A model generated the notes under the pieces. It had not been told where the DNA came from and searched no databases. It saw nothing but the letters and a program-made list of their open reading frames with translations. The translations under genes and the position numbers were made by a program. Of a stretch of DNA of 64,000 nucleotides, positions 27,891-39,981 are shown piece after piece. This stretch comes from Chondrilla cf. caribensis (lineage: Eukaryota; Porifera; Demospongiae; Chondrillida; Chondrillidae): NCBI GenBank assembly GCA_964020155.1, contig OZ026553.1, positions 5,774,009 to 5,838,008 on the forward strand. Direction: 5' to 3'. The stretch's first letter is position 1, and each line of letters begins with the position of its first letter.

Positions 27891-29505
27891 ATGGACGTAG
27901 TGGTGGGTTTATTGGAAAAAGAATCTTACGAAGAAGCGCTGACTGCTTTACGCGATTTCAATGAAAAGGTTAGAGTTTATCCTAACCTGACTGTCCAACC
28001 ATAGATAATACACTACCGTATGTATATCAAATCCTTGTTCGCCTTTTCAGAATAAAAGTAATTTTCAGTTGAAGGAATCTAATATTCAGAGGAAGGTAGG
28101 TGACGGTACATGTTTACGCACGAACGTGGCGCCAATGGTGCGACTTTCCGTTCTTCGATTACAATTGCAGAACTTCTGTAAGTTGGCTTTGGTAAAGCTT
28201 TCCGCAAGTGACCAAGATACTTCCTCGGGCAGTGCCCTTACAAAGAACAAGATACATTCTTCTCTACTAACTACCTTGAGATTGTTGGCTCGGGAGAATA
28301 TCGGACTGGATGAACTTACATCAGAAGAAGGTCTTAAAGTGGTTCTGGGCAAAGCAGAACTCTGTCCCAGTTCTTCTCCGATTGTCATCGCTGATAGACA
28401 AGACTCCGAGTTGGAGGGTGGGTCTCTGTGAGGCTGTGGAGTCTTGTCTGTGTGCATGTTGAGTGAACGATGCTCTCCTCTGCCCGTAGTCATAATAGAG
28501 TCTTTGAAGTGCCTATGTAACTTGGTCCTGAACAACAGGCGTCTTGCAGGTCTTTGTTGGTGAGTGGTGGATGAGTAATACAAAGAAGGTAGTATTGTAT
28601 ATGTTTAATGCCAATGTGTGTCATTGAAACTCACATCTAGTGATCTCGGTGCATTGGGAGGGCTCACAGCAAGGTTGGGACAGAGGAATAGGGGGGGAAT
28701 TGGGCAAGAACTAAATGTGAGATCATGTGTTGGTATATTATGATGTACGGATGGTGTATGGAGATGTTGTGTAGTACATGTACAAGCTGTACAGATGGTT
28801 TGTATTGCATGTACAGATGGTTTGTATTGCACGTACAGATGGTTTGTATTGCACGTACAGATGGTTTGTATTGCACGTACAGATGGTTTGTATTGCACGT
28901 ACAGATGGTTTGTATTGCACGTACAGATGGTTTGTATTGCACGTACAGATGGTTTGTATTGCACGTACAGGTATTTGATATGAAGCTCTTATTTCTCCTG
29001 ACATCAATATACCCAGATGCAAGGTATGTGAATCCACCAGTGAGGGATGTTATCAAATGTAGCTGCTCTATCGGTGATCATGTGACAAACATGTGATGTT
29101 ATTTACATGTCTAGAGCTCTTGTAAGAGACACACACCGAGGAATGTTTATTTTGGCTAGTTGTCTTGAGAAGGTCACTCTGGAGCACATGGCTCAGGAGA
29201 CATCAGGGGATAGCAGCAGAGTCCTAGTGTTGTCGTCCCAACCTGCCAGAAGAGACCTGGAGATCCTAACTGACATGTTCAAAATTTTATTTGCAATTAC
29301 CATGGTTTGGCATGACAATGAGGATGCTTTCTCTCAAGAGGAGAGAAGTGTGTGTCTGAGACTAGCTCGTTCCTTCACAATTCTCATAGCTTCTATATCA
29401 TGTGGACAGGACCAACTTAAAGACAACACTTTACAGTAAGTGCTGATTTGAAATGTGTTGAAATCACCATGTTCACACAAGTGTGTGTGTGTGTGTGTGT
29501 GTGTG

Positions 29506-29574
<69 letters not shown>

Positions 29575-30083
29575 CCCCTGGTTTGTGTGTGTCCTTGGAC
29601 ATGCTCACCATGCTATATGCTATGCTTGCTCTGCTCCATACAGATGTTTATATGATGCTGCTATGAATCTACCAACATTTTGTGCTGAATGCTTCATAAT
29701 ATCCCATGTGCCCGAGAGAGGGGCTGAGAAACCTCCTTCAAACGTGTTTGATGGTTTTGACATGTCTGTTATCCACTCTGCGGTTGGGTTCATGGACCAT
29801 AGACTGGTAAGAACTGCTGGGCAATCAGTGGGCACACATTCATTCCATATTCCTCACATGATAGAAGAATGACGAAGTGAAGCAGTCCATGTCAGTCATT
29901 GGGACTTTGAGAAACTTGTCCAAAGGACACAGAAGTATTAGAAGATACCTCAGACAATTGGTAACCATGTAACGCATATTACTCTCCCTTTCAACTGTAG
30001 CTACCTTTCTCATGTCTTCACAGGTCCTCCCTCCCTTGGGCAGGGTCACTGAGAGGCCAGACGTAGGCAATACCATCAAAAAC

Positions 30084-30130
<47 letters not shown>

Positions 30131-31802
30131 TGTATGTGTATGCATGTGTATGTTTGTCTGTGTAAATGCATCCACTTGTGTTGATATGTGGTGTGTGTGG
30201 GTATGTATTAGTATGTAGACACCAGGCATATAAATGCACGTCTGTATTGGTGTAGATTGATTCGGAATATGACTGCCAGTTTGTTCGGTGCTGAAGACCT
30301 CATCTCTGAGTTTCTCTTCATATTGTGCAAAGAAAAAAGTTCAAGATTCATAAAATATGTGGGCTATGGTCACGCTGCTGGTCTGCTGATGTCCAGAGGG
30401 CTGCTTGGTGGAGGGGATTCCCCTAACAGTCTCAATTACTCTGAAGACAGTGACTCTGATACTGAAGAATACAAGGAATGTAAAGAGAGGTGTGTGCCTG
30501 TGAAGAGGGTGTGTGTGCCTGTGAAGAGGGGTGTGGTGCCTGTGAAGAGGGTGTGTGTGCCTGTGAAGAGGGGTGTGTGCCTGTGAAGAGGGTGTGTGTG
30601 CCTGTGAAAAGGGGTGTGCCTGTGAAGAGAGGGGTGTGCCTGTGAAAAGTGGTGTGTGCTTTTGAGGGCATGTGCTTGTGAGGGTGTGTTTTGAACCTAT
30701 CAAATCAACCCTATTAATTTTGATGTTAACTACATGCGAATTAATCTCTGCTGCTGGTATATATGCCATCCCTCCTCACTTTGGTGCCTTGTGAGAGTAA
30801 GAGTGTACGTACTTGTAAGAAGAGGTATACCTACTGTAAGAAGAGGTATACCTACTGTAAGAAGAGGTATACCTACTGTAAGAAGAGGTATACCTACTGT
30901 AAGAAGAGGTATACCTACTGTAAGAAGAGGTATACCTACTGTAAGAAGAGGTATACCTACTGTAAGAAGAGGTATACCTACTGTAAGAAGAGGTATACCT
31001 ACTGTAAGAAGAGGTATACCTACTGTTGTATTATTCTATTATAATTAATTTTACAAAAGCATTGACCCAATAACTGGAGGACCTCGGAGGAGTGGGCCAA
31101 CCTCGTATGAATTGCTGTCACCTCAAGAGAAGGAGGAAGAGATGATGAAATTAGGAGATGCTCTGGACAAACTGAATAAGTTGGTTTAGCCTCCAGTATC
31201 ACCACACCTGTATGTGCAGCCTCCGGTATCACCACACCTGTATGTGCAGCCTCCGGTATCACCACACCTGTATGTGCAGCCTCCGGTATCACCACACCTG
31301 TATGTGTAGCCTCCGGTATCACCACACCTGTATGTGTAGCCTCGGGTATCACCACACCTGTATGTGTAGCCTCGGGTATCACCACACCTGTATGTGTAGC
31401 CTCGGGTATCACCACACCTGTATGTGTAGCCTCGGGTATCACCACACCTGTATGTGTAGCCTCCGGTATCACCACACCTGTATGTGTAGCCTCGGGTATC
31501 ACCACACCTGTATGTGTAGCCTCCAGTATCACCACACCTGTATGTGTAGCCTCGGGTATCACCACACCTGTATGTGTAGCCTCTGATATCACCACACCTG
31601 TATGTGTAGCCTCGGGTATCACCACACCTGTATGTGTAGCCTCTGGTATCACCACACCTGTATGTGTATTTTAATAATATACACACCCATGTTCCTCATT
31701 AGGGGTGGTGTTTTCAAGATGGTAGGCTTGGATAGAGCCGGTCATGCTAAAATCATTGAACAACCAGAAGAAGAGAAGTCTTCCAGCAGTGGAGAAGACT
31801 AG
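27891..31802 (+). CDS. RIC8: RIC8/synembryn, G-alpha chaperone and guanine-nucleotide exchange factor
   Basis: Thirteen coding exons: 27891-27968, 28051-28095, 28171-28417, 28490-28559, 28641-28716, 28971-29023, 29115-29435, 29644-29806, 29868-29960, 30024-30085, 30256-30489, 31060-31179, 31703-31802, giving 553 aa against about 530 in vertebrates. Conserved stretches: IIESLKCLCNLVLNNRRLAG, FDMKLLFLLTSIYPDAR, VLPPLGRVTERPDVGNTIKN, SRFIKYVGYGHAAGLL, and NYSEDSDSDTEEYKE, the acidic, probably CK2-phosphorylated segment conserved in RIC8A. Ric-8 folds nascent G-alpha subunits and promotes GDP release, and controls spindle orientation in animals. A 75-nt intron (28096-28170) is also open in frame and must be removed to restore homology. 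The start lies 96 bp after the SAAL1 stop. Several introns hold minisatellites; no canonical AATAAA was found downstream. Confidence 0.95.
28785..28970. repeat. 22-bp minisatellite ending at an acceptor in RIC8 intron 5, 8 copies
   Basis: Unit GTACAGATGGTTTGTATTGC plus AC. The last copy's CACGTACAG is the acceptor for exon 28971. Confidence 0.96.
29479..29570. repeat. (GT)n followed by (CT)n in RIC8 intron 7
   Basis: About 26 bp of GT, then 65 bp of CT: a polypurine/polypyrimidine mirror tract next to alternating purine-pyrimidine DNA. Confidence 0.95.
30086..30125. repeat. (GT)n starting at a splice donor in RIC8
   Basis: Begins at the exon 10 donor (AACAG|GTGTGTG). Confidence 0.92.
30485..30660. 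repeat. about 19-bp minisatellite starting at a splice donor in RIC8 intron 11
   Basis: Units of GTGTGTGCCTGTGAAGAGG. The exon end AAAGAGAG|GTGTGTG has the same form as the unit junctions. Confidence 0.92.
30826..31025. repeat. 21-bp minisatellite in RIC8 intron 11, 9-10 copies
   Basis: Unit TAAGAAGAGGTATACCTACT plus G, almost perfect between copies. Confidence 0.96.
31189..31670. repeat. 30-bp minisatellite in RIC8 intron 12, 16 copies
   Basis: Unit contains TATCACCACACCTGTATGTG and TAGCCTCGGG; variable positions CGG, CCG, TCT and CAG. It starts 9 bp after the donor. Confidence 0.96.
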
Positions 31803-32034
31803 TGGTGACAGAATTTATTGTGTTAACAAACGTCATTCAATCATAATATATGACACACTATTATTATAGCACATGCATATTAATTGGGATTGAATTATTC
31901 AGAATGATCCATGATCACCTGTTCAACAGCTGGATGCTGACTACTGTATCACTTTTATGAAGGGTTAATATAATACGTTGCCATGGAAACTTATCCAGTC
32001 TTCTCATGCACTAACGTCAGTACAGACATTACAG

Positions 32035-32040
32035 TTTATT
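32035..32040 (-). promoter_or_regulatory. polyadenylation signal of API5
   Basis: TTTATT on plus is AATAAA on minus, 43 bp past the API5 stop. RIC8 and API5 are convergent with 280 bp between stops, and I see no other gene there. Confidence 0.65.
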
Positions 32041-32082
32041 TGGAATTGAAACGTTCCTCCAGAGTTGGGTGAACCCAGCACC

Positions 32083-35000
32083 TCACCATGGTCGACCACG
32101 ATATCCTCTCTTCCCCCGACCACGCCCACCCGTACCAGCAAAGCTTGTCCTCCACCCACGGCCCTGTCCCCGCCAACCAGAAGTAACCTTCTGTCCACTG
32201 TCCGACCAATTGGAATCGCTCCCTGACAGTTTAGAGCTGTAAGTACCTCGAGGTGGTTCGTAGATTATTTTAGTGATTTGGGATTTTCCCTCTTTGGCCA
32301 CCTTATCTGGCGGAACTCCTGTTTTAGACTCAGCTGAGCGTTTCCTGTTGAATCCTGGTGAAATTGGAGTCGGAGTGGGTCCTGTAAATGGTCTACCAGT
32401 GTAAATGAGTTTGGATCTGAAGTACAGAAGAAATAATATGAACAGATTGTACACGCGTTGTCCCCATCAGTAGGTCCGATCAGCAGCTCCATTAGTATCC
32501 TAGTGTGTGTGTGTGAGTGGGTCATACCTTGACTTCTTGTCATATGGGTTGGCCCGTACAAAAGATAGTTTAATTGCTGTCTTACAAGAGGGAGGATTGT
32601 GGAAGAAGTCCTAACAGGTAAAGGTGGGTCACAATTAGTACACTCCCACATAATCACTGTCCACTATCCTTGACCCATGAACAGTAAACTCACTCTAATC
32701 ATAGTTGATATGTTATCAATAGCTTGCTTGGCCTGCAGTTTGATTTTATTCTGAAATATACAACAGAAACGTCAAAATAATAAGACATGATCAAAATCAA
32801 ATTGAAGAGTGTGTATGGTGGTAATTAAGTGATAACTAGTAATGGACTCTTTGCACAAGTCAATTATCAGGTGGGTGTGCATGATGCAACACAGGGACAC
32901 AGTCTGTGAGACGGGACACAGTCTGTGAGACGGGGACACAGTCTGTGAGACGGGACACAGTCTGTGAGACGGGGACACAGTCTGTGAGACGGGGACACAG
33001 TCTGTGAGACGGGGACACAGTCTGTGAGACGGGGACACAGTCTGTGAGACGGGGACACAGTCTGTGAGACGGGACACAGTCTGTGAGACGGGGACACAGT
33101 CTGTGAGACGGGACACAGTCTGTGAGACGGGACACAGTCTGTGAGACGGGACACAGTCTGTGAGACGGGGACACAGTCTGTGAGACGGGGACACAGTCTG
33201 TGAGTCGGGGATACAGTCTGTGAGACGGGGATACAGTCTGTGAGACGGGGACACACATCATCAAAAAGTACCAGCAAACAATAATAGAGATGATTCCATC
33301 TCCTATGACAATACCAAAAAGAATGTACAATTGTTACATACTGCTTGGTCTAATAATTCTTTATCCGTTTTCCCAGCCAACTCCTTCTGCAGCTGACTGC
33401 AATCTAGATCGTAGCTCCTTCAGTGTGCCCTCCTTGGTGGCCAGGTATTCAGGGACCTGCAAACAGCTGAACGATCACACAAAATCCAACCATTCAAACA
33501 TGCTCTGACTTACACGCTGCACAACACTGTGAAAGGTATACAGCAAACACTCCACTATTGAAAACTGAAAGTTCTCTTCTTTTGGGATCTGTCCACTGTC
33601 TGCTGGGAGTGGCAGGTAAGCCTAAGAAGAAAGAACTCTGTGATGTGTGGACGGTACCAACAGTTAACTGCAAGTGAACAGACTTGAATACACGTTTGGA
33701 GCACAGGAGCACTCTCCTTGAGCACTTCCTCGGAAAGGTCAAAGGTTACAAGAGCTGTCAACAATCTGAGAAGTTCATGCTGGGGTTCCTCCGAGACATG
33801 GGCTATGTCTGGTAACACTTTGTGAACGAAGTAAGAGTAAAAGTCCACGGGATTTCCCCCTCTCTGAAATTAAGGTAGGATCATCACACAGTGATAACTC
33901 AAACTACCTGGTTGCCATGGCTACCTGACTCCACACAATGGCTTCTTTAGTACACTCTATGACACGAGGAATACCATTTGTGTTGTTGTGCTGTGAGAGG
34001 GAGGGGAATACCCAGTGTGTAGCATTACGTATCAGCCTCCAAACCTGTGGTACACTAGTGTGTATGCACCCACTAGTGAGTGGAGGTGATTAAGATAGAC
34101 CCACTTCTCACACACCTCAAAGTCTGTCTCCAAGCCAGCCACACCAGCAAGCAAGGTCACCACTTCCTGAGTCCCTTTAGCAGTTGTGCACAAGTGAAGG
34201 CGGCACAGAATGTCCATTAGGCCCTGGTGCTCAGCCACTGTGACATTTCGCAAGACCTGAAGATGGGGTACACAACAGTAGAAATCAAATTCAACACTAT
34301 TCTAGCTTCTAATTAGTCTGATCTGGTAGTGGTAGAATGAGGGGTAATACTCTTCAATTACCAGGTCTAGAACACACCTGCTCAATTACTTTCATCACAT
34401 GTCTCTCATTCTCTTCTTGCAGTCTCCCAAAAACTTTATTGTTCAAAGACTCAATGACATTTCCAACAAAGAGCAGTGTCTTGGTACGAAGTTTATGATC
34501 CTCAGTGCTGGCCATCTGGCTGAATATCCCGCTCAGTGACTCTGTAGGTATAAGTTGGAGTGTGTGAGTTAAGATAAGTCGTAGCTAACCCGAGACATCT
34601 GAGAACGTATCAAGCTCAACTAGAAACACTTGTATTAATACCTTTAGTATTGCTCTTCACAATAGACATCAGTGATCTCTTGACTGCTGCTAGCTCCACT
34701 GTGTCCTCTGCAAAATACAGGATTCCATCTCATTAAAACTCCTACCACTAGTATTTTCTTTTTGTGTATCACCCATGTGGACACAGACCCATACTTTAGT
34801 ACGGATGAGTCCATTAACTGTCTAAACTGCAAACCTAAGAATAGACAACCACTCGCAGATATTGGAACTGTGGAGGAAAGTGATGGGGCTAAAATTCCAC
34901 CTGTCTGTCCTATGAGAAGTAGTAGGGAGGAGCAAGACTCCACAACTACTAGTTATGACACCCATCATTGTCTAGGGTCTGTGCTTGGGTGGAACCTACT

Positions 35001-35830
35001 GAGTCCTGAGAGCATCAAAATGAGATTATTTTGCATGTAGAACATTATGGAGTGACACACATTCACATTTACATTGGTCTCTGCTAGGCAGTAGATGTAT
35101 ATAACCCTAAACGATACCGAAGAGGGGATGTTTGATATGTTTTGTATAGCTATAAAGTATGTACGTACGTTAATGTACACATCGTCCATAGACTGCAAAG
35201 TAAGAAGTACCCTAAAATAGTCTATAGGCACCCATCAGATACTACACAGGAACCTACCAGTTGCTAACATCTGAGCAAGAACATCAGCTACTTTAGAAGC
35301 TTCTTTGGGACAAGCTGCAGCATATTCGGGAAGGCACTTGATGGCAGCTAAACGAATCTAATAAAAAAGTGAGAACTCTTCAAGCAGAGAACACATCGAG
35401 CTGATGGAATCGACTCACGGAAGCATCCGCATCCTCCAGCAGGTCGCAAATGCAATGAAGAGTCTTCGTTCTAAGAGACGGAAAATTCTGAACAAACTTG
35501 ACAAGAATAGACGGAGCAAGGCGTTTGATACTAGTCGATCCAGATGTGGCGTTTAAGATACTTTCATATTCTTTTTGGTGCTATGAAAAGGAAAAGACGG
35601 GTTTAGTGATAGCGATATCAAACCTACGTAGCTCTCAGATTGCCGGGAAAAGGAAAAAAAGATGAACAGGACACGGTGTAGTCTGACAATTGATATACAT
35701 TCAGCATAAATAGAACGATGTAGAACAAGGGTCCCACAAGTCGTTTGTTCACCTTTTCGACGCTTTCGCTTGCATTATACAAGATTTCATAACATTTATA
35801 GAGATCTTCGGTACTGACATCGGAGGCCAT
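32083..35830 (-). CDS. API5: API5/AAC-11 apoptosis inhibitor, HEAT/ARM repeat protein, with an apparent frameshift in exon 10
   Basis: Thirteen exons on the minus strand: 35830-35753, 35580-35419, 35357-35258, 34707-34642, 34541-34378, 34256-34116, 34044-33925, 33863-33684, 33621-33514, 33456-33342, 32750-32694, 32610-32528, 32416-32083. Matches to human API5 from memory run the whole length: TEDLYKCYEILYNASESV, YLPLPADSG with FSIVECLLYTFH, and IIYEPPRGTYSSKL near the end. The C-terminus is RGG-rich (RGQGRGW, GGRGRGKRGYRGRPW), suggesting RNA binding; API5 is nuclear and antagonises E2F1-dependent apoptosis. Exon 10 is 115 nt: its first part reads VPEYLATKEG...LRSRLQ in one frame and its second QLQKELAGKTDKELLDQA in another, as if one T near 33396 were extra. 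Without that base the protein is 568 aa. I start at ATG 35830 (MASDVSTEDLY), because the upstream in-frame ATG 35869 would put the TCACGTGA palindrome in the coding sequence. Confidence 0.88.
32890..33250. repeat. 20-21-bp minisatellite in API5 intron 10, about 17 copies
   Basis: Unit ACACAGTCTGTGAGACGGGG with one G variably missing. Confidence 0.95.
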
Positions 35831-35847
35831 TTTCTTTGCCAAGTGGA

Positions 35848-35855
35848 TCACGTGA
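35848..35855. promoter_or_regulatory. TCACGTGA at the API5 5' end
   Basis: The full palindrome is ATCACGTGAT, 18 bp upstream of the chosen API5 ATG. Confidence 0.45.
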
Positions 35856-36069
35856 TTCTTAGCCGACATAATAATGGCGTGCGCACGGATCTGACCGAAG
35901 AATTATGAAGGATAACATAATGTATCTAGATTGATATCTTGATCTGGGACAAATGGGACGTCATAACACAACCATCCTGATATCAGTATTAAAACGTAAT
36001 ATATCCGTAACTTTAAGATTTGCTTATTAGTTTCTGTTTCTTAGTTTGAAAACACAAGAATGAGTACAG

Positions 36070-36290
36070 ATCTGCGCTATTTATAGTTGACCTAAACGTT
36101 CAATTCGAAAAATTGGCTGCCCCGGACACTGGAATTATTTGATCTTGTGCACCCCGGACACTGGAATTATTTGATCTTGTGCAATAGGTTTAGAAGGCGT
36201 TTTGAAATCGGCCATTTTGTTTGTGCACTATCAATAATATAAATTTACTTCGGTAGTTACGCGTAGGTATGTATATTATGTGTAATGCAA
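36070..36290 (+). repeat. diverged copy of the cysteine-synthase unit promoter region
   Basis: Carries GGCGTTTTGAAATCGGCCAT, ATAATATAAATT and GTAGTTACGCGTAGG, the landmarks found before the cysteine-synthase-like genes, with many substitutions. A 31-bp piece (CCCGGACACTGGAATTATTT start) is tandemly doubled at 36120-36181. An ORF of 86 codons follows (36269-36529), with a possible donor after ELLQIEFYM; it is not recognised. Confidence 0.7.
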
Positions 36291-36671
36291 AATTCCAAAG
36301 AACGAAACTGTCATCCACTTCATTTATCTCCAGCAAGGAAGTTTTCGCAATTCTATCCCAAGGTGAAGGTACCCCTCCTCACAAACTGCAGTTGAGCAAC
36401 ATGAAGATGGCAGAGCTACTGCAAATAGAATTTTATATGGTAAGCTATAGGAAAGTAACTTTCTGTGAGAGGTATGCAAAATCAGAAGACGATTGTACAA
36501 TGCTTATTGATGTGAAAGGTCTATATTGACACATTGGCCTTGCCTACATGTGGTTTGGAAGGGTTGATGTAGATGTCGGTGAGTTTGGTCATAGATACTA
36601 TGGTTTGGTATAGACACTGAGCAGCCCTTGGTGAACAGCAAAGGAATGTCAACCCTACCCCTAGCCCTAAC

Positions 36672-36757
36672 CCTTGTGGTGATCACCTGAGCAATTGGAC
36701 ATTTCTTTGCTGGTCACCAAGGGCTAGCCAGTGTCCGTGCTAAACTCACCAACACAA
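36672..36757 (+). repeat. isolated fragment of the 347/361-bp satellite
   Basis: CCTTGTGGTGATCACCTGAG through CTCACCAACACAATTTT matches the satellite monomer with several changes. It is fused directly to the end of a cysteine-synthase-like exon at 36758. Upstream 36530-36671 has no recognised content apart from a degenerate CCCTAAC-like run. Confidence 0.85.
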
Positions 36758-38404
36758 TTTTGGACAGGTCAGCAGTGTCCACTGAAGTAGTCGCATTGTT
36801 GTGAACATATTTTTAACTCTCCAGAGGTACTTCTCCAAACTGTTTAGTAGGACAGTATTGAAAGACCGAGGTGAGAGGTTCAATAGGGACATTCCTGTAG
36901 CTGGTATGTAAAATGTGAATGCTCTGCTCTTGCCTTCCTGCAGGTCTTCTCCAAACACTTCCAGAGAAATATCACAGTTGTTTGCATTGACAGTAATAAG
37001 AATTGAGAACTTTTGAATTTACCATTCTACTTATTAATAAAATACAAAAAGTTGATTCAGTCATATTATTCCACAGTTGAAATTCTTGCAAACATACGTA
37101 AGTGTTCCAAACTGATAAAGGTGACTGACATACTTTCATTTTGAAACCTTTTGGCTTTGTGAAATGTCAAATTCAACTACATGTGGGACAATCAGCATCT
37201 TGATTTTAACGCCTTAACATCAATACAGGACCCACCCCTTTTACACCTTCACAGGAAATACCCATTCCCTCTATTCTAATCAACTGTCACTTAGGTTAAG
37301 TTGGGTATACTTATTTAGGCCATAGATACTCGTTATTGACAATTAAAATAAACGCATAATTACATAATAAATATTAGTTAAAACGGTAGTACGTGGGTGT
37401 AGCAACAATAGCTTTCACTCTTTCCAACCTTATGTTGTCCATAATTTGTTCAAGTATCAAAATACTGTATTATAATGATCACATTAACAAAATGAAGAAA
37501 TTGTCGGATTTGTAATTAATAAAAAAGTCACCCACTCAGGGTCAAAGACACCTATATATGTAGAGCTTTACAGGGACTTTCCACAGATACTGTGTACTTG
37601 CGTCATTCCACGAATGCAGAAGACACTATTCTAGCTGGGAGGTCAGCCGCGAGTCCCAAAGCTCCCCCCTACGGTTCTTTGTAGAGAGTATGCGACTGAC
37701 CACCAGGAAGTGAGCTATTTTTTTTCAGAGAAAAAAACCGTCCTATTGAGGATTCGAACCCGCGACCTGGAGCCTAGAGTCGTGTCACCTGACCACCCCG
37801 CCACCGTGACCTATCTATTTTATTAGTATTATCTGCACTATTTAAAGTTGCCCTAAATATTCAATTCGGAGAATAGGCCACCCCCAGGCACTCGAATCAC
37901 TTGATCGTCTCTAATAGGTTTAGAAGAACCTTCGGTGAAGATTTAAAGCTCGTTGAAGTCTTCGCGCTCAAATTCTAGCCCAAATCCTAATTGTCGGCGT
38001 TTTGAAATCGGCCATTTTGTTCGCACAATATAAATAATATAAATTCACTGTAGTAGTTACGCGTAGGAATGCATATTATATGATGTTGCAGTAAATCCTA
38101 AATTCGAATATACTCGAAGATGGTGGAGCTACGTAGCTCGTAGCTACGGCAAGGGAGCTTTGTGTGTTGTCTATGTTATGCCGGTGTGGTGTGTCGTAGG
38201 GTGTTGTCTATGTTATGACGGTGTGGTGACCCCCCTTTCCCTCTGACACCAGCATGGCCGTCTTCTCAGGGAGTTTGAGCTCTGGTAGAAGGTTTGCAGT
38301 CCGTGTGGTGGGGTGGCTATGTAGAGTGCGTCCCAGCCCTATCGATGTTGGCAAAAGTCCTGGTTGTGGATGGTTTTAAAGGATTGGTTGGCAAGTGAGG
38401 GTGC
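36758..38404 (+). pseudogene. cysteine-synthase-like fragment 0 (last exon, 3' flank, SINE, promoter, first exon)
   Basis: Starts within exon 11's last bases (GGACAG|GTCAGC), then the last exon (RYFSKLFSRTVLKDRG), an AATAAA at 37036, about 480 bp of flank, a SINE, the promoter block and exon 1 (ATG 38254, MAVFSGSLSSGRRFAVRVVG). At 38404, GTGCTTTGAGTAT switches to GT-rich DNA instead of continuing into exon 2. No gene body exists, so it cannot encode the enzyme. Confidence 0.85.
37519..37810 (-). mobile_element. tRNA-derived SINE, copy A
   Basis: Read on the minus strand it begins GTCACGGTGGCGGGGTGG (box A-like) and, after a tRNA-like spacing, has GGGTTCGAATCC (box B). About 220 bp of non-tRNA body follows, ending in a T-rich ...CTTTTTTATTAATTA tail. 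Five copies lie in the window, all in the cysteine-synthase units. RNA polymerase III would transcribe it away from the gene. Confidence 0.75.
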
Positions 38405-38467
38405 TTTGAGTATTGTATGTGTGGTTGTGTGTATATCATATGTGTGTGTGTCTTTTGTATGTGTGTG

Positions 38468-38513
<46 letters not shown>

Positions 38514-38637
38514 TTTTATGTATGTTTGTGTTTGTATCTGTCTCTGTATGTATTGTATGTGTGGTTGTGTGTATATCATATATGTGTGTGTCTTTTGTAT
38601 GTGTGTGTACATGTGTGTGTTTTGTGTGCATGTGTGT

Positions 38638-38690
<53 letters not shown>

Positions 38691-39205
38691 CGTGGTGACA
38701 CATACTTCAACACGGATGGGATTTATTATTAGTTTTTTATTCTTCCTGTTTGCATGTTCAATGGGTGCAGGTATACAGTGTACTTGGATGTGATCCAATG
38801 GAGTGTTTACTGTCGGTTTATGTCTGGTATAGTTTTGTGACATCGGCATTGTAACAAGGCCAACCACAAGTCAGTGATTTGGTGAGAAAGGATGCAAGGA
38901 GAGACACCTAGACCCTTTGGGTGACATTTTGATGAGGCTGACTTGATTGTTGGCAAAGTAAGCCATTGGTGAGGTAATATGATCAAATATTATTGACACT
39001 GTTCTGCTATACAGATAAGTAGGTAGTCTATTGATGCTGTCAAGGATACTCCAGAGAAGATTTGCGGAAGAAGAATGATTGGCAGTTGATGAAGAGACAT
39101 GAAGAGACAGTTTCAAATTCTTTGATACTAATTAATATTATGTTATAGTAATCTGTTCTATTGATGTATTTGAAATACGAAATAAAGCAAGAATTCCAGG
39201 GTTTT
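38405..39205. other. GT-rich tract and unrecognised sequence between unit 0 and unit 1
   Basis: 38416-38692 is a compound GT microsatellite with an internal imperfect 165-bp duplication (GTATTGTATGTGTGGTTGTG occurs at 38409 and 38549). 38693-39205 is unique here; the minus strand is open 39116-38871 but I recognise nothing in it. Confidence 0.6.
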
Positions 39206-39501
39206 TAATAAAAAAGTCACCCACTCAGGGTCAAAGACACCTATATATGTAGAGTTTTACAGGGACTTTCCACAGATACTGTGTACTAGCGTCATTCCAC
39301 TAATGCAGAAGACACTATTCTAGCTGGGAGGTCAGTCGCGAGTCCCAAAGCTCCCCCCTACGGTTCTTTGTAGAGAGTATTGCAACTGACCACCAGGAAG
39401 TGAGCTATTTTTTTTTCAGAGAAAAAAACCGTCCTTTCGAGGATTCGAACCCGCGACCTGGAGCCTAGAGTCGTGTCACCTGACCACCCCGCCACCGTGA
39501 C
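39206..39501 (-). mobile_element. tRNA-derived SINE, copy B
   Basis: Same element as copy A. Its 3' (left) flank differs from the other copies (TTCCAGGGTTTTTAATAAAA), so either the element or a rearrangement break lies exactly at the SINE end. Confidence 0.75.
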
Positions 39502-39981
39502 CTATCTATTTTATTAGTATTATCTGCACTATTTAAAGTTGCCCTCAATGTTCAATTCGGAGAATAGGCCACCCCCAGGCACTCGAATCACTTGATCGTC
39601 TCTAATAGGTTTAGAAGAACCTTCGGTGAAGATTTAAAGCTCGTTGAAGTCTTCGCGCTCAAATTCTAGCCCAAATCCTAATTGTCGGCGTTTTGAAATC
39701 GGCCATTTTGTTCGCACAATATAAATAATATAAATTCACTGTAGTAGTTACGCGTAGGAATGCATATTATATGATGTTGCAGTAAATCCTAAATTCGAAT
39801 ATACTCGAAGATGGTGGAGCTACGTAGCTCGTAGCTACGGCAAGGGAGCTTTGTGTGTTGTCTATGTTATGCCCGTGTGGTGTGTCGTAGGGTGTTGTCT
39901 ATGTTATGACGGTGTGGTGTGTCGTAGGGTGTTGTCTATGTTATGACGGTGTGGTGACCCCCCTTTCCCTCTGACACCAGC

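Noticed and set aside
28096..28170. In-frame read-through of a 75-nt segment of RIC8
   Set aside because: It is open, but it has good donor and acceptor sites and its translation breaks the RIC8 alignment, so I treat it as an intron.
34762..35040. 92-codon plus-strand ORF inside API5 intron 3
   Set aside because: No recognisable domain, no start context or splice sites that would place it in a gene; treated as chance.
36269..36529. 86-codon plus-strand ORF next to the diverged promoter copy
   Set aside because: It lies in a decayed copy of the cysteine-synthase unit flank, no homology is seen, and the start context is poor.
36652..36675. Telomere-like run of CCCTAA variants
   Set aside because: Only about three degenerate hexamers; too short and imperfect for an interstitial telomere, and similar short runs occur at 16,690 and 56,980.
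37745..37810. tRNA gene on the minus strand
   Set aside because: A and B boxes are present but a proper acceptor stem and anticodon stem cannot be formed convincingly, and the sequence continues into a repeated body; a tRNA-derived SINE fits better.
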